Source: JALZVT01 sp039029135
GTDB lineage: Bacteria > Pseudomonadota > Gammaproteobacteria > Pseudomonadales > Azotimanducaceae
Length of the DNA stretch: 64,000 bases
Assembly (NCBI GenBank): GCA_039029135.1
Contig: JBCCGT010000011.1
Coordinates: 104,994 to 168,993 of the forward strand
Direction: 5' to 3'
The position numbers were made by a program, and so were the translations under genes. Shown in pieces: positions 47,279-55,044 of this stretch; positions within the stretch are counted from its first letter, which is position 1, and each line of letters begins with the position of its first letter. The notes beneath the pieces were generated by a model. It did not search any database and was not told the origin of the DNA. It worked only from the letters and a program-made list of their open reading frames with translations.

Positions 47279-47968
47279 CTAGGCCAGGACAATATCGGGC
47301 CGATCGGTGAAGACACCGGTCGCCCCCAGGCTGCGTAGTTCTGCCGCCCGCTCGGGCGAGTTGATCGTGTAAACCAGCACGCCGAAGCCCTCGGCTCGAA
47401 TCTCGCCGATCCTCTGCGCCGTCGCCAGCCGATCGGCAAGATTGATCGTCGCGGCCTGCAGCTCCCGCGCGGTTTGGATCATCCCGGTGGTTGAAACGCC
47501 GCGGTGATACAGCGGCCCCACCGGGGTGATCTCGTCTAGGGCGCGAAACGCGCGCAGTTCGTCGTGATCGAACGAGCTGACCAGCACGGCCTGTCGCGGC
47601 TGCAGACGTGCGATCAGACGCGCCGTCGGCCCTGCCGTCTGCGGGCCTTTGAGCTCGATGTTCAACGCCACCGTTGTCGGCAGCGTTTGCAGCACCTCGG
47701 CGATCAGCGGCGGCGGTTCACCGCCGCCAGCATCCAGCGCTCTGATACGGTTTAGCGGAGTCGAGGCCACGCGGCCAGTGCCGTTGGTGGTGCGATCGAG
47801 CTTGTCGTCGTGGATGACCAGCAGCTCGCCGTCCACCAGGTACAGGTCACACTCGACAGCGGCGGCCCGGTGCGCGAGCGCCGCCCGGAAGCTTGCGAGC
47901 GTGTTTTCCGGGGCCAGGCCTGCAGCGCCGCGGTGACCGATGATCGAAAATCCGTGGTTCCAGTGCAT
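47279..47968 (-). CDS. ugpQ: Glycerophosphodiester phosphodiesterase
   Basis: 229 residues from ATG 47968, a cytoplasmic-type enzyme without a signal peptide. It cleaves deacylated phospholipids to glycerol-3-phosphate and an alcohol. Key motifs are FSIIGHRGAAGLAPENTLAS (catalytic His, Arg and the Glu ligand), AVECDLYLVDGELLVIHDD, and the second catalytic His is in VIHDDKLDRTTNG. Length and N-terminus match the UgpQ branch. Convergent with the psp operon and divergent from dnaX, with 133 bp between starts. Confidence 0.93.
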   Translation of the reverse strand: MHWNHGFSIIGHRGAAGLAPENTLASFRAALAHRAAAVECDLYLVDGELLVIHDDKLDRTTNGTGRVASTPLNRIRALDAGGGEPPPLIAEVLQTLPTTVALNIELKGPQTAGPTARLIARLQPRQAVLVSSFDHDELRAFRALDEITPVGPLYHRGVSTTGMIQTARELQAATINLADRLATAQRIGEIRAEGFGVLVYTINSPERAAELRSLGATGVFTDRPDIVLA

Positions 47969-48101
47969 AGGGATCCGCCATCCAGCGTTCCAATATCGTC
48001 GGCTCATATTCTCGCAGGTCTATGGCCGGTCGGGGCGACCCGGGGTAGCACGCGCCGTCACCGAGAGTGACCGCCGCGCCCCGGCCACCTACAATGCCGT
48101 C

Positions 48102-49949
48102 ATGACCTATCAGGCACTCGCGCGCAAGCTTCGTCCGGCCGACTTTGCCGGGCTGGTGGGACAGGATCATGTCGTTCAGGCGCTGACCCACGCGCTCGAT
48201 CACGACCGCCTGCACCACGCCTATCTGTTCACCGGGACGCGCGGCGTGGGGAAGACGACGGTCGCGCGTATTCTCGCGAAGTGTCTCAACTGCGAGCGCG
48301 GCGTCAGTTCTTCGCCCTGTGGCGTGTGCGATGCGTGCGTGATGATCGGCGAGGGTCGGTTCGTCGACCTGATCGAAATGGATGCGGCGTCGCAGCGCGG
48401 CGTAGAGAGCATCCACGATCTGCAGGACAACGCGCAGTACATGCCCAACAGCGGCCGCTTCAAGGTCTACCTGATCGACGAAGTGCATATGCTGTCGACG
48501 CACGCCTTCAACGCCCTGCTGAAGACCCTTGAGGAGCCGCCAGAGCACGTCAAGTTTCTGCTGGCGACTACGGAAGCCAAGAAGGTGCCGGTCACCATTC
48601 TGTCCCGCTGTCTGCAGTTCCAATTGAAGAACATGACGCCCGAACGCATCACGGCGTATCTCGCGGAGGCACTGCAGGCTGAATCGGTACCGTACGAAAC
48701 GGGTGCGCTAGAGATCATCGCCGGCGCGGCACGCGGCAGCATGCGCGATGCGCTGAGCGTGACCGATCAGGCCATTAGCTTTGGCGCCGGCAAGCTCACG
48801 GAGGCGGACGTCGCGTCGCTGCTCGGCGTGACCGGACGCGATGAGCTGCGCGCGCTGCTGGAGGGCATTGCCAGCGGCGAACCGACGGCCGTGCTCGCCT
48901 GTGCGGCGGAGCTGGCGGAACGCGGGGTAGACTTTCAGGCCGTACTCGCCGACCTGGTGACCGCGCTGCACGATATCGCAGTCGCGCAGGCGCTGCCGGA
49001 CAGCGCTGATGTGCCTCTCGGCCGGGACTTCGCGCCACGCTTTGACGGCGAGGCGGTGCAGCTCAACTATCAGATCGCCCTGCGCGGACACCGCGATTTG
49101 GCGTACGCCCCCGAACCGCGGATCGGTTTCGAGATGACGCTGCTGCGCATGCTGCAGTTTGCGCTGCCGCCGCCCCAGGACGCACCGCGCCAGCGGCAGA
49201 CCGACGCTGAAGACACTGCAGCGGACAACAGCGGTGCGCGCGCGGGCGTCGCGCCGGACGCCAAGCCCGCTTCCGCGCACGCGGCGCACAAGCCAGCCGG
49301 CGCCGATCCGACTGCCGCGGCACGGCCCGCCTCGGACGAGTCGCAGGCGGCGGCCCATGCGCCCGCGAACGGCGCCGACCCCGTTGCAGACAAGCGCCCA
49401 GAACGGCCGAGTTCCGCGCCGTCGATGCCGGAGCCCGCGCGCGAGCAGGCCGGGGCAGCCGCGCGCACCGAAGTCGCCCCGGTCGATCCACCCCGACCGC
49501 CGAACCCTGCAACCCGGGCCGTCAAGGCGCGCGCCCCGGCCGATGGCTGGTATGCGCTGCTGCGCGAGCATCCCAGCGAGGGTGTCCTCGCCATGCTGCT
49601 GCGCAACAGCGTGTTGCTCGACAAGACCGTGACCGAGGCCGGGGAACGCTGGTCGCTGCGGCTCGACGCGGCGCACGATGCGCTGCTGGGCGATCGTCAC
49701 CCGCGCGAAATGGGCGCGCACCTGTCGCGCTCGCTCGACCGGTCGATCAGCGTGGATCTCGAGGTCGGGTCCCCGGAGTGGGAAACGCCCGCGCAGCAGG
49801 ATCTGCGCGAGGCCGAGGAGCGGCAGGCGGCGGCCATCGACGAGTTCACCAGTCATGACGACGTGCGCGCGCTGCTCGAGACCTTCGACGCACGGGTGGA
49901 CATGAGTACCATCGCACCGGTGGAAAACGACAGCGCCGGCGCTGCCTGA
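48102..49949 (+). CDS. dnaX: DNA polymerase III subunit tau (gamma/tau)
   Basis: 615 residues from ATG 48102; the open frame to 47940 overlaps the divergent gene and is not needed. The clamp-loader AAA+ motor is intact: Walker A FTGTRGVGKTT, zinc Cys cluster CERGVSSSPCGVCDAC, DEVHMLS, and sensor TILSRCLQFQ. A Pro/Ala/Asp-rich linker (residues ~365-500) leads to the C-terminal tau region (WYALLREHPSEGVLAMLLRN) that contacts polymerase. I see no A-rich slippery heptamer near the linker, so a frameshifted gamma form like E. coli's is not evident. Followed by ybaB and recR in the usual order. Confidence 0.95.
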   Translation: MTYQALARKLRPADFAGLVGQDHVVQALTHALDHDRLHHAYLFTGTRGVGKTTVARILAKCLNCERGVSSSPCGVCDACVMIGEGRFVDLIEMDAASQRGVESIHDLQDNAQYMPNSGRFKVYLIDEVHMLSTHAFNALLKTLEEPPEHVKFLLATTEAKKVPVTILSRCLQFQLKNMTPERITAYLAEALQAESVPYETGALEIIAGAARGSMRDALSVTDQAISFGAGKLTEADVASLLGVTGRDELRALLEGIASGEPTAVLACAAELAERGVDFQAVLADLVTALHDIAVAQALPDSADVPLGRDFAPRFDGEAVQLNYQIALRGHRDLAYAPEPRIGFEMTLLRMLQFALPPPQDAPRQRQTDAEDTAADNSGARAGVAPDAKPASAHAAHKPAGADPTAAARPASDESQAAAHAPANGADPVADKRPERPSSAPSMPEPAREQAGAAARTEVAPVDPPRPPNPATRAVKARAPADGWYALLREHPSEGVLAMLLRNSVLLDKTVTEAGERWSLRLDAAHDALLGDRHPREMGAHLSRSLDRSISVDLEVGSPEWETPAQQDLREAEERQAAAIDEFTSHDDVRALLETFDARVDMSTIAPVENDSAGAA

Positions 49950-49985
49950 TAAAGCAGGCGCGGGACCAAGAGGAACAAATCGAAC

Positions 49986-50321
49986 ATGGTAGGAATCAAC
50001 GACCTCATGAAGCAGGCGCGGGAGATGCAGTCCGCGATGCAGGAAAACATGCAGCGCATGCAGGAGGAGTTGGTGCGCATGGAGGTGGTCGGCGAGAGCG
50101 GTGCGGGCATGGTGCGCGTGACGCTGAACGGCAAACACGAGGCGCGGCGCGTGGAGATCGACCCGAGCCTGCTTGGTGAGGACCGTGAAATCCTCGAGGA
50201 TCTGGTCGCGGCCGCGTTCAACGCTGCGGTGGCCAAGGTCGAGACGGCCAATCGGGACAAGATGGCCGGCATGGCCGATGGCCTCAATCTGCCACCGGGC
50301 TTCAAGTTTCCGTTTTCCTGA
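49986..50321 (+). CDS. ybaB: YbaB/EbfC nucleoid-associated protein
   Basis: 111 residues with AGGAAC before ATG 49986. The N-terminal helix is Met/Gln-rich (INDLMKQAREMQSAMQENMQRM), the central beta part is VTLNGKHEARRVEIDPSLL, and the end PPGFKFPFS is typical. It forms tweezer-like dimers that bind DNA. It lies 36 bp after dnaX and 23 bp before recR, the conserved arrangement. Confidence 0.95.
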   Translation: MVGINDLMKQAREMQSAMQENMQRMQEELVRMEVVGESGAGMVRVTLNGKHEARRVEIDPSLLGEDREILEDLVAAAFNAAVAKVETANRDKMAGMADGLNLPPGFKFPFS

Positions 50322-50344
50322 GCCGCTCCTCCCGACCTGCCGAC

Positions 50345-50941
50345 GTGAGTTCCAGTCCGCTCATCGATGCGCTGATCGACAGTCTGCAAGTGCTGCCAGG
50401 CGTCGGTCCCAAGAGCGCCCAGCGCATGGCGTTCCATTTGCTGCAGCGTGATCGAGCGGGCAGTCAGACGCTGGCAGAGCGCCTCGCTCGAGCGGCGGCG
50501 GAGGTCGGTCAGTGCGACCGCTGCCGGACCCTGACCGAGCAGCGGATCTGTGCGCTGTGCGAGGACGAGCGCCGTTCGCAGGTGCTGCTCTGCGTCGTTG
50601 AATCGCCGGCCGACATCCTCGCGATCGAGTCGGCGGGCGGCTTCGACGGCCAGTATTTCGTCCTCCACGGACGGCTGTCGCCGATCGACGGCATCGGTCC
50701 GGAAGAGCTCGGCCTCAGCGAGCTGACCGAGCGCTTGCAGGACGGGGCGTTCGAGGAGGTGATTCTCGCCACTAACCCGACGGTCGAAGGGGAGGCCACC
50801 GCACACTTCATCAGTCAGCTCGCCGCGCCCTACGTGCAGAAGGTCTCGCGCATCGCCCACGGGGTACCCGTAGGCGGGGAACTGGAGTTCGTCGACGGCG
50901 GCACCATCGCCCACGCGCTAACGGGACGGCGCTCGCTGTGA
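50345..50941 (+). CDS. recR: Recombination protein RecR
   Basis: 198 residues, GTG start. RecR forms a ring clamp with RecO and RecF to load RecA at gaps. Visible parts: helix-hairpin-helix (LPGVGPKSAQRMAFHLLQ), a four-Cys zinc finger (CDRCRTLTEQRICALC), and a Toprim domain (VVESPADILAIE; HGRLSPIDGIGPEEL; ATNPTVEGEATAHFI). The last codons overlap the rnd start (GTGAG). Confidence 0.96.
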   Translation: MSSSPLIDALIDSLQVLPGVGPKSAQRMAFHLLQRDRAGSQTLAERLARAAAEVGQCDRCRTLTEQRICALCEDERRSQVLLCVVESPADILAIESAGGFDGQYFVLHGRLSPIDGIGPEELGLSELTERLQDGAFEEVILATNPTVEGEATAHFISQLAAPYVQKVSRIAHGVPVGGELEFVDGGTIAHALTGRRSL

Positions 50942-52041
50942 GCCAGCCGCAGCGCTACATCGACCGAGCGGAAACTCTGGATACTGCCGCCGCGGACTGG
51001 CGGGATCCGATCGCGTTCGATACCGAGTTCATGCGCACCAACACCTTTTTTCCCATACCCGGCCTGTATCAGCTCGCAACGCAGCGAGAGAGCGCGCTGA
51101 TCGATCCTGTGGCAATCGATGACCTGGCACCCCTGCGGACTCGACTCGCGACCGATGAGTGGGTAGTGATGCACGCCTGCTCCGAGGATCTGGAGCTGCT
51201 GCACCATCATCTGTTAGTGACGCCGCCGCGCCTGTTTGATACCCAGGTGGCCAACGCGTTTCTTACGGACCGCTACGCGATCAGCTATGCCGGTCTGGTC
51301 GAGGAGCGCCTGGGCGTCTCGCTCGACAAGGGCGCGACGCGCTCGAACTGGGTGAAACGGCCGCTGTCGACGCGCCAGCTCGCCTATGCCCACGCCGACG
51401 TCGCCTATCTGCTTGAGCTATTCGACCGGCTCAGGGCGGAGCTTGAGCAACGCGGCGCGCTGGACTGGTGCCTGGAGGAGCTCGCCGAGCGCACCCGCTT
51501 TGAGCCGACAGAACCGCAGCGCTACTACCTCAGCATCAGCGGCGCGTGGCGCCTGGAGGACACGGAGCTTGCGGCGCTGCGCGACCTGACGGCCTGGCGA
51601 GAGCGCCAGGCACGCGCGGAGGACGTGCCGCGCAATAAGGTAGTCGCGGACGATGTGCTGTTGGAGCTGGCCCGGCACGCGCGGCTGTCGAGGCGGGACG
51701 TCCACGCCCACCTGCAGGCACGGGCGGCCGAACGGTACGCGGAGGAACTGCTGGAGACGCATCGCTTTGGTCGCGCGGCGACGACCGCGCCGGAGCGACC
51801 CCCGAAGCCGCTGACCAGCGCCGAGCAGAAGCAGGTGAAGTCGCTGCGCGATGTCGCCCGCGCGCGGGCGGAGTCGCTCGGCATGGCGCCTGAGCTGTTG
51901 GCACGCAAGCGCGATATCGAAACGCTGGTACGCGCCCAGCGCGACGAGCCAGATTCGCTGCATCACTATGGCAACTGGCGCGCGCAGGCTCTGGGCGAGC
52001 CGTTCGCGCGCGCTGCCGGGATCACGGAGCGCGGCGCATGA
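50938..52041 (+). CDS. rnd: Ribonuclease D
   Basis: 367 residues, GTG start overlapping recR by 4 bp. A 3'-5' exoribonuclease that trims tRNA and other stable RNA precursors. DEDD motifs: I in IAFDTEFMRTNTFFP, II in MHACSEDLELL, III in YAHADVAYLLEL. Two HRDC-like helical regions follow (LTAWRERQARAEDVPRNKVVADDVLLELAR; then VKSLRDVARARAESLGMAPELLARKRDIETLVRA in outline). It is translationally coupled to recR upstream and overlaps ycgL downstream. Confidence 0.95.
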   Translation: MSQPQRYIDRAETLDTAAADWRDPIAFDTEFMRTNTFFPIPGLYQLATQRESALIDPVAIDDLAPLRTRLATDEWVVMHACSEDLELLHHHLLVTPPRLFDTQVANAFLTDRYAISYAGLVEERLGVSLDKGATRSNWVKRPLSTRQLAYAHADVAYLLELFDRLRAELEQRGALDWCLEELAERTRFEPTEPQRYYLSISGAWRLEDTELAALRDLTAWRERQARAEDVPRNKVVADDVLLELARHARLSRRDVHAHLQARAAERYAEELLETHRFGRAATTAPERPPKPLTSAEQKQVKSLRDVARARAESLGMAPELLARKRDIETLVRAQRDEPDSLHHYGNWRAQALGEPFARAAGITERGA

Positions 52042-52331
52042 GCGCGCACAGCGCCGCGCCCATGCGGGTACAGGTGTACCGCAGCCCGCGGGTCGAGGGG
52101 ATGTATCTGCTGGTGCCGGCCGCGGAGCCATCGTCTGCCGAGGCCGAGGCCGAGGACCTCGCGGTTGTGCCCGCCGCGCTGCTCGAGCGCTTCGGCGAGC
52201 CGGAGGCCTCTTTTGCCTTCGAGCTCACCGCCGATCGGGCGCTGTCGCGCGCGAACCCCGCTGACGTCTATGCGGCCTTTGCGGAGCAGGGGTTCTACCT
52301 GCAGATGCCGCCGCCCGAGTTCGATGCGTAG
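52038..52331 (+). CDS. ycgL: YcgL-domain protein
   Basis: 97 residues, overlapping rnd by 4 bp (ATGA). The YcgL fold is seen in MRVQVYRSPRVEGMYLLVP, LLERFGEPEASFAFELT and ADVYAAFAEQGFYLQMPPPE. The family is small, gammaproteobacterial and often next to rnd; its biochemical role is not established. The N-terminus has a few extra residues before the first strand. Confidence 0.92.
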   Translation: MSAHSAAPMRVQVYRSPRVEGMYLLVPAAEPSSAEAEAEDLAVVPAALLERFGEPEASFAFELTADRALSRANPADVYAAFAEQGFYLQMPPPEFDA

Positions 52332-52423
52332 GCAAGGGGCTGATGTTCCAAGATCGGCGGCTGGCGCCGAGGGTGCACAGACTCAAACACGCAGACCCAG
52401 TTTCACAATAAAGGCCAACACCC

Positions 52424-52801
52424 ATGCTTGAACTGAGCGACCGCGACGTCTGGCTGATCATCGGCGCCATGACGCTGGGTGTGACGCTGGGGATCGCCTG
52501 GCTCACGCGGTCGTGGCGCTGGTGGTGGCCGAAGACGCTGCTGCGCACATTGACGCCCGTGATTTGCCTGACGCCGGCCATGGTGCCCGCCGCGCCTGGA
52601 CACTTTGCGCCGGCCTATCTGATCGTGTTCTTCGAGGCCGTGCTGCAGCGCGACGGCCAGCCGGAGAGTGCGATTGGACGTCTTGCCGCTGTCTCACTTG
52701 CGGTCGTCGTCGTGGTGACGCTGGCCGCCATCTACCGCGCGGCCCAGGCTCGCAGAACCCCGCACGAGCCTCCCGAGCCAACCGCCGAAGCAGGCGCTTA
52801 G
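52424..52801 (+). CDS. Small membrane protein upstream of MoxR/VWA pair
   Basis: 125 residues with three hydrophobic segments: LIIGAMTLGVTLGIAWL, a middle one around PVICLTPAMVPAAPGHFAPAY, and LAAVSLAVVVVVTLAAIY. The Pro-rich tail is polar. I do not recognise a named family. It is 102 bp before the MoxR-type ATPase on the same strand, so it may belong with that pair. Confidence 0.75.
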   Translation: MLELSDRDVWLIIGAMTLGVTLGIAWLTRSWRWWWPKTLLRTLTPVICLTPAMVPAAPGHFAPAYLIVFFEAVLQRDGQPESAIGRLAAVSLAVVVVVTLAAIYRAAQARRTPHEPPEPTAEAGA

Positions 52802-52903
52802 AGGGCGTGCCACCGGCGCCTGCGACACCGTTGCCAGCTTGGAAATGGAGTGCCGCTCAATTAAGGTAGATCCTTTGCCCGCACAAGAGCCGAAGCCGAC
52901 GAT

Positions 52904-53752
52904 ATGATTTTCGACAGCACCGATACCTACATCTCCACCGACGAACTCAGCATGGCGGTGGACGCCGCAGTGAAACTCGAGCGGCCGCTGCTCGTGAAGG
53001 GCGAACCGGGTACCGGCAAGACGATGCTCGCAGAAGAAGTGGCAGCCTCGCTGGGCGCGCCGCTGATTCAGTGGCACATCAAGTCGACGACTAAGGCACA
53101 GCAGGGCCTGTACGAGTACGACGCCGTATCGCGGCTGCGCGACTCCCAACTCGGCGATGAGCGTGTCAAGGACATCGCCAACTACATTCGCAAGGGTAAG
53201 CTGTGGGAGGCGTTCGAGGCCGAGGAGCGGGTGGTGCTGCTGATCGACGAGATCGATAAGGCCGACATCGAGTTTCCGAACGATCTGCTGCAGGAACTCG
53301 ACAAGATGGAGTTCTTCGTCTATGAGTTAGGCAACACGATCAAGGCAAAGAACCGACCCGTCGTCGTCATCACCAGTAACAACGAAAAGGAACTGCCCGA
53401 CGCGTTCCTGCGTCGCTGCTTTTTCCATTACATCAACTTTCCGGATCGGGACACGATGCAGCAGATCGTCGATGTGCACTTTCCGGACTTCAAGAAAGAT
53501 CTCGTCAAAGAGGCGATGGACATCTTCTTCGATGTCCGCAAGGTACCCGGTCTGAAGAAGAAGCCGTCGACTTCCGAGCTGATCGATTGGCTGAAGCTGC
53601 TGATGGCGGACGACATTCCCGATGAGATCCTCACCAATCGCGACACCAGTAAGGCCATTCCGCCGCTGTATGGCGCACTGGTGAAAAACGAACAGGACGT
53701 GCATCTCCTCGAACGCCTCGCGTTCATGAACAGGCGCGATAGCCGGGGGTAA
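52904..53752 (+). CDS. MoxR-family AAA+ ATPase
   Basis: 282 residues. Walker A is VKGEPGTGKTMLAEEVA, Walker B LLIDEIDKADIEFPNDLL, sensor 1 VVITSNNEKELPDAFLRRC. MoxR ATPases act as chaperones that mature metalloenzymes or complexes together with a von Willebrand A partner. That partner follows three bases downstream (stop 53752, next start 53756). The specific client is unknown; CoxD/CoxE and CbbQ/CbbO pairs are relatives. Confidence 0.92.
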   Translation: MIFDSTDTYISTDELSMAVDAAVKLERPLLVKGEPGTGKTMLAEEVAASLGAPLIQWHIKSTTKAQQGLYEYDAVSRLRDSQLGDERVKDIANYIRKGKLWEAFEAEERVVLLIDEIDKADIEFPNDLLQELDKMEFFVYELGNTIKAKNRPVVVITSNNEKELPDAFLRRCFFHYINFPDRDTMQQIVDVHFPDFKKDLVKEAMDIFFDVRKVPGLKKKPSTSELIDWLKLLMADDIPDEILTNRDTSKAIPPLYGALVKNEQDVHLLERLAFMNRRDSRG

Positions 53753-53755
53753 CCC

Positions 53756-54934
53756 ATGCTGATCAACTTCTTTCTGACGCTGCGCAAGTACAAGGTTCCG
53801 GCGACGATTCGGGAGCTGATGGATCTGCTCGAGGCCATGAGGCAGCGCGTCGTCTACGCGAACATCGACGATTTCTATTTGCTGTCGCGTACCTGCCTGG
53901 TCAAGGACGAAAAGCACTACGACAAGTTCGATCGGGCGTTCTCGGCCTACTTTAAGGGGCTCGAAGATCTGCACGGCATGCTGGAGTCGCTGATCCCCGA
54001 CGAGTGGCTGCGGCGCGAGTTTGAAAAGTCGCTGACGCCGGAAGAGCTTGAGAAGATCAAGAGTCTCGGCGGCCTAGAGAAGCTTATCGAGGCTTTCCAA
54101 AAGGCGCGCGAAGAAGAAGAAAAGCGCGCTGCCGAGGAAGCCAAGAAGGGCAAGGAAGGTAAAGAAGGCGAAGAGGGCGACGCCGACAAGGAAGGCAAGG
54201 ACGGCCCGAACGGTCCCGGCAAGGGAAAGAAAAAGAAAGCGAAGAAAGTCTGGGACGAACGTCAGTACAAGAACCTCGACGACGGCGTCGAACTCGGTAC
54301 GCGCAACATCAAGATGGCGCTCAGACGGCTGCGCAAGTTCGCCCGCACCGGTCGCGAGGAAGAACTCGATATCGACGACACGATTCGTTCGACCGCGCAC
54401 AACGGCGGCATGCTCGACATCAAGATGCGGCCCGAGCGCAAGAATACGGTCAAGGTGCTGTTGTTCCTCGATATCGGCGGTTCGATGGATGCGCACGTCA
54501 AGGTTTGCGAGGAGCTGTTTAGCGCCACGCGCACCGAGTTCAAGCATCTCGAGAGCTACTATTTCCACAACTTCATCTACGAATCCGTGTGGAAGGACAA
54601 TCGCCGCCGCATGGCAGAGCGGGTGCCAACCTTTGAGATCCTGAACCGCTTCGCGGGCGACTATAAGGTCGTGTTCGTTGGCGATGCCACCATGGCACCC
54701 TACGAGATCACCCACGCTGGCGGTTCGGTCGAGCACTGGAACGAAGAGCCGGGCGCTGCTTGGATGGGGCGCTTCACGGAGCTCTACGAACGTCTGGTCT
54801 GGATCAACCCGACGCCTCAGGAGACTTGGGAATACTCGTCGTCTGTGGCGATGACGCAGGAACTCGTCGGCGGCAACATGTTCCCGCTGACCGTACGCGG
54901 GCTCGAAGACGGAATGGGATTCCTGTCCAAGTAG
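53756..54934 (+). CDS. VWA-domain (CoxE-like) partner of the MoxR ATPase
   Basis: 392 residues. N-terminal helical domain (INFFLTLRKYKVPATIRELMDLLEAM), a very charged Lys/Glu linker at ~115-165 (KGKEGKEGEEGDADKEGKDG, then a Lys-rich run), and a C-terminal VWA domain. The metal-site motif reads LFLDIGGSMDAHV, D-x-G-x-S in place of the usual D-x-S-x-S, as in CoxE-type proteins; the distal Asp may be in VFVGDATMAPYEI. It is translated with the MoxR gene and probably delivers the ATPase to its client. Confidence 0.9.
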   Translation: MLINFFLTLRKYKVPATIRELMDLLEAMRQRVVYANIDDFYLLSRTCLVKDEKHYDKFDRAFSAYFKGLEDLHGMLESLIPDEWLRREFEKSLTPEELEKIKSLGGLEKLIEAFQKAREEEEKRAAEEAKKGKEGKEGEEGDADKEGKDGPNGPGKGKKKKAKKVWDERQYKNLDDGVELGTRNIKMALRRLRKFARTGREEELDIDDTIRSTAHNGGMLDIKMRPERKNTVKVLLFLDIGGSMDAHVKVCEELFSATRTEFKHLESYYFHNFIYESVWKDNRRRMAERVPTFEILNRFAGDYKVVFVGDATMAPYEITHAGGSVEHWNEEPGAAWMGRFTELYERLVWINPTPQETWEYSSSVAMTQELVGGNMFPLTVRGLEDGMGFLSK

Positions 54935-55044
54935 CGATCGACGGCCGGCTGCGGGCGGCCGGCGCTTCCCATAGTCTGCGTCGCGACCTCTGATCGAAGG
55001 CGGCATTGCGCCGCGCACCTGCAGGGAACCCATCGGGCCGCAGC

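Noticed and set aside
48102..49949. Programmed frameshift in dnaX making a gamma form
   Set aside because: I found no A-rich slippery heptamer before the linker; only tau is supported.
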